Shown: in pieces, positions 9,083 to 18,167 of the stretch
Numbering within the stretch: the first letter of the stretch is position 1
Layout: each line of letters starts with the position of its first letter
Source: Deminuibacter soli
Lineage (GTDB): Bacteria; Bacteroidota; Bacteroidia; Chitinophagales; Chitinophagaceae
NCBI RefSeq assembly: GCF_003412455.1
Contig: NZ_QTJU01000003.1
Span: forward strand, 460,118-524,117
Length of the DNA stretch: 64,000 nucleotides
Direction of reading: 5' to 3'
The notes under the pieces: model-generated
Seen by the model: the letters and a program-made list of their open reading frames with translations, nothing else
Told to the model about the DNA's origin: nothing
The model's database searches: none
Program-made: the position numbers and the translations under genes

Positions 9083-10103
9083 TGGCTTTGTCAAATACCA
9101 GTTCAGGCGTATACCGTGTTAAGCAGTGATTATCGCCATAAGCGCAGGTTTGCAGCATGCAGTTGCCGCAGGGCAAATCACCGGAATGCAATAACAGGGA
9201 ATGATCGCCGAGCGGGGCCGACCAGTCACTTCGCGTTGAACCAAACAACGCCAGCGTAGGTACACCCGATACCCAGGCCATGTGCATTAACCCGGAATCT
9301 TCCGTTAATACCAGCTGTGCTTTCTGCACCACGGCGAATGCTTCTGCTGCGGTGGTTTGCAGTACCAGGTTAATTAATTTACTACCCAGTTCAGCCTGCA
9401 GCTGCGCTGCTTTTTTTTCAATAAGTGCAATACCGGTTATCACAAATTGTGTTTGCGGGTAAGCCTGCAGCCAAAGCCTGGCAAAACTGATATAGTTTTC
9501 TATAGCCCAGTTACGCGTGCTAAAAGCGCCTGCCGGGTTTAATATAACCAGCATGGATTGTTTGTCCCACCCGTGCCGTTGCAGCAATACATCGGCTGTG
9601 CTGAAAGCAGGCAGTTGCAGCTGTTCGGCTGCATAGTTCGCTGCCAGTCCTGCCGCTTCAATGGTTAAACGGGTACGTTCCCCGGCAGCAATGGGTGAAA
9701 AACGGTCAAACGCACTCCAGGCAGCCGGGCGCAATGTGTTGCGTACAATATTGCTGATGAGGTTGTGCTGCAGGTCAATCACCACATCGTACCGCTGCAG
9801 CAGCAATTGCGGCAGCAGCGCCGCGGTAAACAGCAACTGCTTTTTTATACTTCTGCCTCCGCCAATAGCATATACCTTGTCAAATAACGAAACATAACGT
9901 GGTATTTCAGCCACTTCTTCGCGGGTAAGAAAATCCAGTGTGGTAGCAGGCGGCAGCATATTGCGCAGGGTTTGCAGGTAGGGCAGGGTAATGATAACAT
10001 CACCCATGGCCTGCAGGCGTATGGCCAGTACTTTTTTGGGCAGTGTGGTTTGCTGCCAGCATTTCGCGGGAATAGTGTATGTACCGGTCTGTTGATGTTC
10101 CAC
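9048..10103 (-). CDS. Glycosyltransferase family 9 (heptosyltransferase-like)
   Basis: 351 aa. Family features: LAIRLQAMGDVIITLPYLQTLR (N-terminal loop with the conserved Asp, ~26-46), the central NPAGAFSTRNW, and TEDSGLMHMAWVSGVPTLALFGSTRSDWSAPLG. These fit ADP-heptose:LPS heptosyltransferases, acting at the inner face of the inner membrane on the LPS core; related GT9 proteins use other donors. The Cys-rich tail (LPCGNCMLQTCAYGDNHC) is common in Bacteroidota members. The gene is divergent from the methyltransferase at 10162 with 58 bp between the starts, so a shared promoter region is likely. It is the best clue that the block serves LPS or related surface glycans. Confidence 0.88.
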   Translation of the reverse strand: MEHQQTGTYTIPAKCWQQTTLPKKVLAIRLQAMGDVIITLPYLQTLRNMLPPATTLDFLTREEVAEIPRYVSLFDKVYAIGGGRSIKKQLLFTAALLPQLLLQRYDVVIDLQHNLISNIVRNTLRPAAWSAFDRFSPIAAGERTRLTIEAAGLAANYAAEQLQLPAFSTADVLLQRHGWDKQSMLVILNPAGAFSTRNWAIENYISFARLWLQAYPQTQFVITGIALIEKKAAQLQAELGSKLINLVLQTTAAEAFAVVQKAQLVLTEDSGLMHMAWVSGVPTLALFGSTRSDWSAPLGDHSLLLHSGDLPCGNCMLQTCAYGDNHCLTRYTPELVFDKAIRLVQHTEIIA

Positions 10104-10161
10104 TTGTTATCGGGCAACCCTTTGCCTGTTTTATCCGTTTATACAAAGCACAGCTACTATT

Positions 10162-10920
10162 ATGAACCTGTCACAATACCGCTCTGTCAATAAAGTGTAC
10201 CATGCCGTAAACGCCACGGTAGCAGCAGCATTTGAACAGCAATACCTTGCCGTGCGTGATGCCGAACACCGAATATATACGGATGCGGCGCTTGCACGGT
10301 TGCCTGAAGTTGCCACACAACACCCGTTACACGCAGAGTGGCATGTGCGGGCCAGAACCGCCCGCTGGCTGGCAGCTTACAGCCGCCGCACAAAGGCCCG
10401 CCTTATTCTTGAAATAGGCTGCGGCAACGGCTGGCTCAGCAACCAGCTGGCAGCCACCGGCGCTACAGTAGTGGGTACAGATATCAACCTGCCCGAACTG
10501 GAACAGGCAGCCCGTGTGTTTGATAAAAATAACCTGCTGTTTGTGCATGATTATTTTTCTGACCGGTTTCTGCCGGGCGAGCAGTTTAACATGATTGTGT
10601 TTGCCGCATCTGTGCAGTATTTTTCACCCTTGCAGGATATACTCGATAAAGCCCTGGTTAAGCTGGCGCCCGGCGGCACCATTCATATCACCGACACACA
10701 TTTTTACCGTTCCCGGGAAGAACAGCTTGCCGCCAGCCTGCGCAGCCTGCAGTATTACACACAGCTCGGTTTCCCCGGTATGGCAGCACAATATTTTCAC
10801 CATACCCTGCACGATTTGCAGCACTACCGGTATACCCTTGCCCATAACCCCGGCAGCTGGTTTAACCGATTGCCCGGGAAAAGCCACCCTTTCCCCTGGA
10901 TTATCCTGCAACCCTGGTAA
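10162..10920 (+). CDS. Class I SAM-dependent methyltransferase
   Basis: 252 aa. Motif I is LILEIGCGNGWLS (81-93), followed by TDINLPELEQA with the acidic residue that holds the SAM ribose, then FAASVQYFSPLQDIL and LAPGGTIHITDTH. The substrate-binding part is not diagnostic; neighbours suggest a sugar or lipid-linked glycan. It is separated from the radical SAM gene by 133 bp in which I see no gene. Confidence 0.82.
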   Translation: MNLSQYRSVNKVYHAVNATVAAAFEQQYLAVRDAEHRIYTDAALARLPEVATQHPLHAEWHVRARTARWLAAYSRRTKARLILEIGCGNGWLSNQLAATGATVVGTDINLPELEQAARVFDKNNLLFVHDYFSDRFLPGEQFNMIVFAASVQYFSPLQDILDKALVKLAPGGTIHITDTHFYRSREEQLAASLRSLQYYTQLGFPGMAAQYFHHTLHDLQHYRYTLAHNPGSWFNRLPGKSHPFPWIILQPW

Positions 10921-11053
10921 ACTGGTGTACAACAAGGCCATCGGATCAGCCATTCGTCGATATTCGTTTGGCCCGGACAACCGTTGCTGCCTTTTTCCCG
11001 TATATATGTTGGCAGGCGGTATGCCTGTTCATCCATTTCCTTAGCCAACTGAA

Positions 11054-12523
11054 ATGACCCAGATACTGTTTTCCCATTCTTACTTCCTGCGCTTCGATCC
11101 CAAGCAATGGAAAGCCAGGCAGCCGTATGCGCCGCTGGGCACCCTGTATGCTGCAGCACTGATGCGCGAAACCGGCTATTCCGTTGCCCTGTACGACACC
11201 ATGTTTGAAACAGACCCCAACAATGTTACACACCAGTTAAACCAGCACCAGCCGCGTTATTTTGTGTTGTATGACGATGGCTTTAACTATCTCACCAAAA
11301 TGTGCCTCACCAATATGCGTGAAGCAGCGTTTACCATGAGCCGCCTGGCCAAAGCTGCGGGTTGCACGGTGATTGTTTCCAGCTCTGATTCAACCGACCG
11401 CTATGCCGAATACCTCACCGAAGGCGCTGATTTTATTTTGCTGGGCGAGGCAGAAATGAGCCTGCAGGAACTGGTAGCCGCACTGGAAAAAGGTGAAACA
11501 GATTTCAGCCACATACAGGGCATTGCCTATCAAAAAGAGGCAGCCATTGTTACCACACCCCGCAGAAGCGTACTGAAGTTCCTGGATGGATTGCCCTTCC
11601 CTGCCTGGGATATACTGGACATTACACCTTACAAAAAAATGTGGCTCAGCGGCAGCGGTTACTTTTCCATTAACATGGCCACCACACGCGGATGCCCGTT
11701 TAAATGCAACTGGTGTGCGAAACCCATTTATGGCAACCGTTACAATTCACGCAGCCCGGAGAATGTGGTGCAGGAAATTAAACTGCTGAAAGAACGCTTA
11801 CACTTTGATCATATCTGGTTTTGCGATGATATATTCGGCTTAAAACCCAACTGGGTAAATGAATTCGCCAACCTGGTAGAACAGGAAAACCTGCATTTCA
11901 AATTCAAGATACAGTCCCGCGCAGACCTGCTGCTGCAGGAAAACTACGTAAAAGCGCTTGCCCGTGCAGGTTGCGACAATATATGGATGGGTGCCGAAAG
12001 CGGTTCGCAGCACATACTGGACGCCATGGACAAAGGCACTACCGTAGAGCAGATTTATGAAGCTACCAGGCTCATTAAATCGTACGGCATGCGGCCCTCG
12101 TTTTTTATACAGTTTGGTTACATCGGTGAAACAAAAGAAGACATTGCCCAGACCATTGAGATGATTAAAATTTTGCTGCCAGACAGCATTGGTATCTCTG
12201 TTTCGTATCCTTTACCTGGCACCGGCTTTTACGAGAAGGTAAAACAGGATCTGAAATTCAAAACCAACTGGACAGATTCGAATGAAATGGCCCTGATGTT
12301 CAAAAACACGTACCAGCCGGCATATTACAAACAACTGTACAGTTATGTGCATAAAGTGTACAACCGCCATAAAAGTCTGCACAGTATTGCACAGTTACGG
12401 CAGCATCCGGGCAGGCTCAGCGGCGCCCATATAAAGCAGGCAGCAAAAGCCGTCTACTATGGCATTTTATCGGTGCTGGCACAAAAAAAACTGCAACAGC
12501 TGGAGCACCCGGCGGCAACATAA
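11054..12523 (+). CDS. B12-binding domain radical SAM protein
   Basis: 489 aa. The N-terminal ~190 residues match the cobalamin-binding Rossmann domain (PLGTLYAAALMRETGYSVALYD; later GADFILLGEAE). The radical SAM core carries the 4Fe-4S ligands Cys214, Cys218 and Cys221 in TTRGCPFKCNWC, followed by FDHIWFCDDIF and NIWMGAESGS. Such enzymes perform methylations, cyclisations or rearrangements on unactivated carbon. The strict DXHXXG cobalamin motif is not evident, so base-off B12 binding is uncertain. A methyltransferase follows after 9 bp, so the pair is probably one operon. The product could be a modified lipid, sugar or small molecule. Confidence 0.88.
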   Translation: MTQILFSHSYFLRFDPKQWKARQPYAPLGTLYAAALMRETGYSVALYDTMFETDPNNVTHQLNQHQPRYFVLYDDGFNYLTKMCLTNMREAAFTMSRLAKAAGCTVIVSSSDSTDRYAEYLTEGADFILLGEAEMSLQELVAALEKGETDFSHIQGIAYQKEAAIVTTPRRSVLKFLDGLPFPAWDILDITPYKKMWLSGSGYFSINMATTRGCPFKCNWCAKPIYGNRYNSRSPENVVQEIKLLKERLHFDHIWFCDDIFGLKPNWVNEFANLVEQENLHFKFKIQSRADLLLQENYVKALARAGCDNIWMGAESGSQHILDAMDKGTTVEQIYEATRLIKSYGMRPSFFIQFGYIGETKEDIAQTIEMIKILLPDSIGISVSYPLPGTGFYEKVKQDLKFKTNWTDSNEMALMFKNTYQPAYYKQLYSYVHKVYNRHKSLHSIAQLRQHPGRLSGAHIKQAAKAVYYGILSVLAQKKLQQLEHPAAT

Positions 12524-12532
12524 ACAGATTTT

Positions 12533-13360
12533 ATGAAACAGGTGACCATTAACCACGACACAGCGAAAGCAGCAGAAGCATTTACCAGGCAGTCTGCTGT
12601 TTTTGACCAGTTATATGCGCACAATGCCATCATCCAATACAAACGCGACAGGGTAAGAAACCACATCAACCGTTACCTGCAACCCAATAGCCATATACTT
12701 GAACTCAATGCCGGCACCGGTGAAGATGCCGGTTATTTTGCCAGGCAGGGCCACCGCGTGCATGCAACCGATATTTCATCAGGCATGCTCGAGCGCCTGC
12801 AGAAAAAAATGGAATGGAAACAAACTACTGCGCAGGTAAGCAGTGAGCTATGTTCATTCACACAACTGGACCAACTGCAGCAACGCGGCCCATACGACCT
12901 GATCTTCTCTAATTTCGCAGGGTTGAACTGTACAGGTGAACTGGACAAAGTGATTCATTCATTTCCATCCCTGCTAAAGCCAGGCGCACTGGTAACCATG
13001 GTGGTGATGCCTGGTTTTTGTTTATGGGAAACAATGCTGGCATTGCGCGGCAGGTTTAAGCTCGCCTTCAGAAGATTCAATCACAAGAACGGGGTTACAG
13101 CCAATGTGGAAGGCGTAAAATTCACATGCTGGTATTACCAGCCGTCATTTATCCGCAACTGTGCGCAGCATGATTTTGAAGTGCTTGCCGTAGAAGGCTT
13201 GTGTACCATTGTTCCGCCATCGTACCTGGAGAAATTCCCGGCAAAACACCCCTGGCTTTTCCGCCGGCTGATGCGGTTGGAAAACAGGTTTAAAAACAGT
13301 TTTCCCTGGCGGCATATCGGTGATTATTACATTATAACGCTGCGTAAAAAAACAGCTTAG
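12533..13360 (+). CDS. Class I SAM-dependent methyltransferase
   Basis: 275 aa, motif I HILELNAGTGEDAGYF (54-69) and TDISSGMLERLQ. Then PYDLIFSNFAGLNCTGELD and LLKPGALVTMVVMPGFCLWE, typical of small-molecule methyltransferases. The start lies 9 bp after the radical SAM gene. The 3' end overlaps the convergent nucleotidyltransferase-like gene by 4 bp. The substrate is unknown, perhaps the product of the neighbouring radical SAM enzyme. Confidence 0.85.
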   Translation: MKQVTINHDTAKAAEAFTRQSAVFDQLYAHNAIIQYKRDRVRNHINRYLQPNSHILELNAGTGEDAGYFARQGHRVHATDISSGMLERLQKKMEWKQTTAQVSSELCSFTQLDQLQQRGPYDLIFSNFAGLNCTGELDKVIHSFPSLLKPGALVTMVVMPGFCLWETMLALRGRFKLAFRRFNHKNGVTANVEGVKFTCWYYQPSFIRNCAQHDFEVLAVEGLCTIVPPSYLEKFPAKHPWLFRRLMRLENRFKNSFPWRHIGDYYIITLRKKTA

Positions 13361-14283
13361 TTGTCCAGCGCCTGTTTGCGTTTGGCAGATAGCAGGTACA
13401 TTTTTTCATCCAGCTGGGAGAGCACTTTTTTCTGGAAGAAATAAGGATAAGGTTTGCAGTAGTGTTTCTCTGCAATAGCACCGAAAGGAAAACCTTTTGG
13501 GTTACGTTTAGGCGACTGGGACAATAGCTCCCAGCGTTTGCGGCATTTGCCCATAATGCGGTCATCCAGCCTGCTGCCCCATGCACCATCGAAAATCCAT
13601 TCCATAAAACGTCTTAGGTAACCCGGGGCAAACTCCCTGGATTCATCGATACGCGGCTTGTGCCCTGGCAGAAAATGATAAGCCCATTGATTGGCATGAT
13701 AAAAGCGCTGAAACACGCGCTGGCTGTTTTGTACCGGCAGCATTGTGGCAACTTCCATGGCAGTAAACATATTCTGTTCCGGTATTTCCAATGCCGATTC
13801 ATCTATGTAATAATTGAGGCATGCATAGTGTGGCAAACCCAGCAGTGCCGCTATTTTCACGGGAATATGCAGCAGGGTTCTGCCTATCCACAAACGGTCT
13901 TTCTGCATCACCAGGAAGAAGTCAAGATCAGACCCTTCATAAGCCACATTCTTCGACAATGAGCCGGATACCGCGACGCCTTTCACATACGGAAAACACC
14001 TGATGAGCTTTGCAAACAGCATGGCTCTTTTCAATTGCTTCACTGCCATGGCATTGCAGTGTAACCTGCGCTCCACAAGGGTTATATCATTCCGCAAGCA
14101 ATAAAATTCGCCCATGTGCCACAGCAACTGCTGATCCTGTAACTGTTGCAGGGCAAAGGTTAATTTCTTTTCGGTAACAGGCTGATCTAAAAAATACCTG
14201 ATCTCATCCAGCTTAACCGGGTAGTTGAAAATATCAAAATAAGCCAGCACTTTTAAAACGCTTTCGGTATACGAATTTGTCAT
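13357..14283 (-). CDS. Nucleotidyltransferase-domain protein
   Basis: 308 aa. The N-terminal ~75 residues look like a winged-helix-type segment (VLKVLAYFDIFNYPVKLDEIRYFL). The polymerase-beta-type core follows: VSGSLSKNVAYEGSDLDFFLV with Gly107-Ser108 and the metal-binding pair Asp119/Asp121. The C-terminal half contains many basic and aromatic residues and no domain I can name. Proteins of this layout often sit beside radical SAM and methyltransferase genes in Bacteroidota; the function is not established. Its promoter lies in the repeat-rich gap that follows. Confidence 0.75.
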   Translation of the reverse strand: MTNSYTESVLKVLAYFDIFNYPVKLDEIRYFLDQPVTEKKLTFALQQLQDQQLLWHMGEFYCLRNDITLVERRLHCNAMAVKQLKRAMLFAKLIRCFPYVKGVAVSGSLSKNVAYEGSDLDFFLVMQKDRLWIGRTLLHIPVKIAALLGLPHYACLNYYIDESALEIPEQNMFTAMEVATMLPVQNSQRVFQRFYHANQWAYHFLPGHKPRIDESREFAPGYLRRFMEWIFDGAWGSRLDDRIMGKCRKRWELLSQSPKRNPKGFPFGAIAEKHYCKPYPYFFQKKVLSQLDEKMYLLSAKRKQALDN

Positions 14284-14414
14284 GTGGTTTTATTTAACAC
14301 ACGATGCCGTGGTTATCTAAAACATACGCATGACAGATTACAGCAGTTGCTTGGCGGAAAATAAAAAAGCAGGTATAGCTAAAATCACTCACGTCTCGCG
14401 ATTGACGATTCAAG

Positions 14415-14506
14415 GTCGTTTAGTTAAGCGTGATTGATATTTTTTACCGCAAAGAACACAAAGGAAAAACCCACAAAGTTCACAAAGGAGCTGTTAACTA
14501 AACGAC
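14415..14506. repeat. MITE-like element with 13-bp perfect terminal inverted repeats
   Basis: GTCGTTTAGTTAA (14415-14427) and TTAACTAAACGAC (14494-14506) enclose an ACCGCAAAGAACACAAAGG-type core. The 12-mer ATTGACGATTCA occurs on both sides (14401 and 14511), as if an older repeat had been split by insertion. No coding capacity. Confidence 0.65.
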
Positions 14507-14512
14507 ATTGAT

Positions 14513-14693
14513 TGACGATTCACGAATAATACTCGCTTAGATAGTCACGACTGTCGATGTCTCGATTCCCGAACTGTTACCCGCTAAAATCACTCACGAC
14601 TGACGACTGACGATTCACGAATAATACTCGCTTAGATAGTCACGACTGTCGACGTCTCGATTCCCGAACTGTTACCCGCTAAAATCACTCACG
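14513..14693. repeat. Two tandem copies of an 86-bp intergenic repeat (95-bp period)
   Basis: Copies at 14513-14598 and 14608-14693 differ at one base (GATGTC versus GACGTC). Together with the MITE-like element they fill the 401-bp gap 14284-14684, in which I see no gene. The second copy runs into the last codons of the ABC exporter gene. The same sequence in reverse complement recurs at 31905-32375, and parts of it near 21.6, 38.6 and 42.9 kb. Confidence 0.85.
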
Positions 14694-16466
14694 CTCCCGC
14701 TCCCTCCCTGCTTCCTGCTGGTGCTTCCACATGTCGCGGAAATGGGTGCTGTGCTGCAGGAGGTATTCAAAACTGCCTGCTGCAACAATCCTTCCGTGGT
14801 GCAGTATATAGATGTAATGAAACTGTGGTAACAGGTGCAGCCGGTGCATGGAAGAGATAATGGCCTTGTCTGCAAAGGCATTGAACATCCCCTCATAAAT
14901 CATCGCTTCTGTACGCGGATCTACACTGCTGGTAGGTTCATCCAGCAGTACCAGTGCACTGTCACGTGCGGCCAGGATGCCACGCGCCAATGCGAGCCGC
15001 TGTTTTTGTCCACCGGAAAGATTCACGCCTTTTTCGCGGATATCAGATTCCAGTCCTGCAGGCAACTGATCTACCACACCGGTAAAAAAAGCGCTGTCAC
15101 ATACCTGCATAATTTCTTCGTTGGTGAAAGGCAACCCGAGGGTAATATTATAGGCAATGGTATTCTCGAATATTTCCGGCTCCTGCGGAAACAAGGTTAC
15201 CGATTCGTTCAGCGTATCAAGCTCCAGCGGCTGGCCATCTACCTGTAACATAATGCCCGGCTCAGGATTGTACAAACCGCGCAACAGGGAAAGCAGGGTG
15301 CTTTTACCGCTTCCGCTTTCACCAATCAGGGCAATGCGTTCGCCGCGGTTAATGCGTATGGCAAGGTCATGAAGCCTGGGTGGTGCATACCCATTGGCTT
15401 CTGCGATACTGTGTGAAAAATTCAGCGCCTGTACCTGTATGCTTTTCCACTGTTCGGGCAATTGCTCCGGCACATCTGCACGGTGGTGTTGTGCAAAAGC
15501 TTCGCTGATAACCGATGCAGTCTGAACAGAAGTGTTGTACTGCATAATATCTGTGTATTGCCAGGCGATATCGTGAAACACACTGGTAAACTGGTTGATG
15601 TACCCGAGCAAAACCACCAGTGCGGCCACATAAAACGTAGTGCCCGGTTGCCAGTGCTGGTAAATATAACCCACTACAACCACGCCGTAGATCACGGCAA
15701 TAAGCACATCGGCACAAAACCATTTCCATTCATTGATCACCGCATTTTTGCGGAAAGGATGTAAAATGCGGTTTACGGTATGCATCAGCCCCGATTCCAT
15801 GCTGCGTTCCAGGCGCAGCGTAATCACCGTCATAATGTTCGACAGGCTGTCGAACAACGTAGCACTTACGCGGTGTTCGCGTTCATTAACCACTTCCTGT
15901 GTTTTCACAAAAGGCTTGTCGAATTTCATAATCACCAGTACAGTGAGCACACCCAATGCAATGGCAATACCGCCAAACAAAGGCGAGAAATACAACATGG
16001 CCACAATGGAGAAAACAAATTTGAGTACCGCATAGAGATAGATGAAACCGCGGTCGAAAAATTCACGCAAGGCCTCGTATGCTTTGCGGATGCGGTTAAT
16101 GGTAGCGCCGCTGTGATGATCCTGGTGCCATTTTACCGGCAGGTGCAGCAGCTGGTGGTAACGCTCCTGCAAAAAGTTACGGCTAAGGTTAAATGCGAGC
16201 TTGCGTTCCATTACCCTGGCAGGCCCATGCAGGCTCCATTGCGCCACTTTAAACAGGAGATACAAACCGGCGTATAAAAAAGCATAGTGCAGCACATTGC
16301 TTTTATTGTGTTCAATATGCGATACAAACCAGCCCAGCAGCAGCGGGCCGAGCGAATCAATAACATTGGCGATCACAAACATGCTGTATACCAGCAAATA
16401 CTTTTTCCGTTCCTGCCTTGCATAATGCCAGGCAGTGCGCAGCATCGAGAGATATGGATTGGTCAT
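14685..16466 (-). CDS. ABC exporter, fused permease and ATPase
   Basis: 593 aa from the ATG at 16466 (MTNPYLSMLRTAW); an upstream Met at 16520 would add 18 basic residues of no family character. Six-helix exporter domain, then ATPase with Walker A GESGSGKST (~380), signature LSGGQKQRLALARG (~478) and Walker B ALVLLDEPTSSVD. It has a canonical catalytic Glu, and a His in SSMHRLHLL. It lacks a close partner gene and is probably a homodimer. The C-terminus ends RERERE, and those last codons and the stop lie inside the tandem repeat, so the tail was probably created by repeat insertion. Confidence 0.85.
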   Translation of the reverse strand: MTNPYLSMLRTAWHYARQERKKYLLVYSMFVIANVIDSLGPLLLGWFVSHIEHNKSNVLHYAFLYAGLYLLFKVAQWSLHGPARVMERKLAFNLSRNFLQERYHQLLHLPVKWHQDHHSGATINRIRKAYEALREFFDRGFIYLYAVLKFVFSIVAMLYFSPLFGGIAIALGVLTVLVIMKFDKPFVKTQEVVNEREHRVSATLFDSLSNIMTVITLRLERSMESGLMHTVNRILHPFRKNAVINEWKWFCADVLIAVIYGVVVVGYIYQHWQPGTTFYVAALVVLLGYINQFTSVFHDIAWQYTDIMQYNTSVQTASVISEAFAQHHRADVPEQLPEQWKSIQVQALNFSHSIAEANGYAPPRLHDLAIRINRGERIALIGESGSGKSTLLSLLRGLYNPEPGIMLQVDGQPLELDTLNESVTLFPQEPEIFENTIAYNITLGLPFTNEEIMQVCDSAFFTGVVDQLPAGLESDIREKGVNLSGGQKQRLALARGILAARDSALVLLDEPTSSVDPRTEAMIYEGMFNAFADKAIISSMHRLHLLPQFHYIYILHHGRIVAAGSFEYLLQHSTHFRDMWKHQQEAGRERERE

Positions 16467-16612
16467 GAAAACTTTATGTAACGAAATTACATGGTTTTCC
16501 CGTACCCGGCGCAACCGCACTGGCTATTCCCTAAACCTGTTTTTAACCTTGCGTACAACACAATCATCACGCATGGCATAGTTTTTTCGGCATTTTCCTG
16601 TAAAAGCGTTTT

Positions 16613-16807
16613 ATGGAACCCAAAAACAAACATACCGGCCCGTTGCCCCACCAACATCCTCACCAGACAACCAAAACAGAAAAAGCACACGAACAGGCTG
16701 AAAAAGACATTGCGCAGGACGCAGACCTGAGCATACACAGCCCGAATGACGACCTCGACGAAGAAGAATTAAGCCGCCTGGGTGGAGATAAAAACGACCT
16801 CATTTAA
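16613..16807 (+). CDS. Small hydrophilic acidic protein, 64 aa
   Basis: Starts MEPKNKHTGPLPHQHPHQ, continues with a charged helix (TEKAHEQAEKDIAQDADL) and an acidic tail (SPNDDLDEEELSRLGGDKND). No membrane segment or known motif. The sequence is strongly biased but not repetitive, and I have the impression of similar short proteins in relatives, so it is kept as a likely gene. It stands alone, divergent from the ABC exporter by 146 bp. Confidence 0.55.
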   Translation: MEPKNKHTGPLPHQHPHQTTKTEKAHEQAEKDIAQDADLSIHSPNDDLDEEELSRLGGDKNDLI

Positions 16808-16848
16808 GCGCAACCAACCACCATATTGCCCCTCTGCCAAAAGGCCTG

Positions 16849-16869
16849 CCCGGTTGCAACTGAACCGGG
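16849..16869. other. Short inverted repeat downstream of the 64-aa gene
   Basis: CCCGGTT / AACCGGG with a 7-nt spacer and an inner GTTGCAAC palindrome. There is no T-run, so it is a weak terminator or protein-binding candidate. Confidence 0.35.
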
Positions 16870-17067
16870 TGTGACAATATATACCCAAACCAGCGCAATA
16901 ATTGCCCATTTGTCTTCCTTTCCAAAGAGCACCACCTTGTCGCACAATGTCAAACAGCCATTCGCATCAGCATGCTGAACCACCTGCATATCCTTACAAC
17001 ACCACGATAGTTGTACACGTTAAGGCGTAACGTTTCCCGTTGTCAGATTTTCAAATTATCTTACAGT

Positions 17068-18036
17068 ATGAACCGGATTGACCGTGTTACCGCCATATTA
17101 ATTCAGCTGCAGTCAAAGAAAATAGTCAAAGCGCAGGAAATAGCAGACAGGTTTTCCATCAGCCTGCGCACTGTGTACCGTGATGTAAAAACACTGGAAG
17201 AAGCAGGCATACCCATTATAGGCGAGGCAGGCATTGGCTACTCCATCATGGATGGCTACCGCTTGCCGCCGGTGATGTTCAGCCGCGAAGAAGCCACTGC
17301 TTTTTTAACAGCCGAAAAGCTGGTAGAGAAATTCACCGACCCTGCACTGGCCGCCACTTACCAGAACGCCATGTTTAAAATAAAAGCAGTGCTGCGCAGC
17401 ACCGAAAAAGACCTGCTCGAAAACATGGATGAATCAGTGGCCGTGCACCGCAAATTTACCGGCCCCGGCGCATCTGATACCGGCGGTAACCTGCTGCCTT
17501 CCCTGTTAAAAGCCGTATCGGAAAAGAAGATGATCCGCATCCGGTACCAGGCGTTTAACCAAAGTCCTACCGCACGCCAGGTAGAACCCATCGGCTTGTT
17601 TTATTACGGCGGTTACTGGCACGTAATTGCATGGTGCCAGCTGCGGCAGGATTACCGCGATTTCCGGACAGACCGGATTGCATCGCTCACGGTAACCGAT
17701 ACCCTCATCACCCAATCACATCCCTCTTTAAAAGCCTACCTGGCCAAAGTAAAACAGGAACAGGATTTAAAAACCGTGGTCATCAACGTGCAAAAAGAAT
17801 TTACACCTTATTTGCAGGAGCAGAAATACTACAATGGCTTTGTAAGCGAAAAACAGCAGGGCGAAGATGTACAGATGACCTTTCTTACACCTTGCTTTGA
17901 AGGCTTTATCCGCTGGTATATCATGTTTGCCGACAAAGCAGGAATTGTAAAACCGCGTTCGCTTGAACAGCTGCTGTTAAAGCGCATGGAAGAGATCACA
18001 CAAAAACTGCATACCGCCGCACCATTACTGACATAG
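17068..18036 (+). CDS. WYL-domain transcriptional regulator (HTH_11 + WYL)
   Basis: 322 aa from MNRIDRVTAILIQLQ at 17068; upstream codons encode an unrelated basic stretch. Residues 1-55 form a winged helix-turn-helix (KIVKAQEIADRFSISLRTVYRDVKTLEEAGIPI). The middle and C-terminal parts carry the WYL region (KKMIRIRYQAFNQSPTARQVEPIGLFYYGGYWHVIAWCQLRQDYRDFRTDRI), which binds a ligand or nucleic acid in characterised members. DeoR/YafY-like one-component regulator; target unknown. It stands alone, 283 bp ahead of the DUF3472 gene on the same strand. Confidence 0.88.
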   Translation: MNRIDRVTAILIQLQSKKIVKAQEIADRFSISLRTVYRDVKTLEEAGIPIIGEAGIGYSIMDGYRLPPVMFSREEATAFLTAEKLVEKFTDPALAATYQNAMFKIKAVLRSTEKDLLENMDESVAVHRKFTGPGASDTGGNLLPSLLKAVSEKKMIRIRYQAFNQSPTARQVEPIGLFYYGGYWHVIAWCQLRQDYRDFRTDRIASLTVTDTLITQSHPSLKAYLAKVKQEQDLKTVVINVQKEFTPYLQEQKYYNGFVSEKQQGEDVQMTFLTPCFEGFIRWYIMFADKAGIVKPRSLEQLLLKRMEEITQKLHTAAPLLT

Positions 18037-18118
18037 GGCAAACCGCAAAGCCGTACATACAGCGGCCGCAGCATACGCACAGTTTCTAAAACAAACCGTT
18101 CACCCTGCGCATGCCATA

Positions 18119-18167
18119 AAAATCACGCAAACGTTTGTTGCTTCATTACAAACGTTTGCGTGATTTT
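18119..18167. promoter_or_regulatory. Perfect 20-bp inverted repeat carrying two AAACGTTT palindromes
   Basis: AAAATCACGCAAACGTTTGT (18119-18138), a 9-nt spacer, then its exact reverse complement (18148-18167). Each arm contains GCAAACGTTTGC/T, the type of centre bound by LacI-family repressors. The A-run before and T-run after also fit a bidirectional terminator between the WYL gene and the DUF3472 lipoprotein gene. The sequence cannot decide between these roles. Confidence 0.75.

Noticed and set aside
10921..11053. Possible small gene between methyltransferase and radical SAM genes
   Set aside because: No open frame with a plausible start and no recognisable motif.
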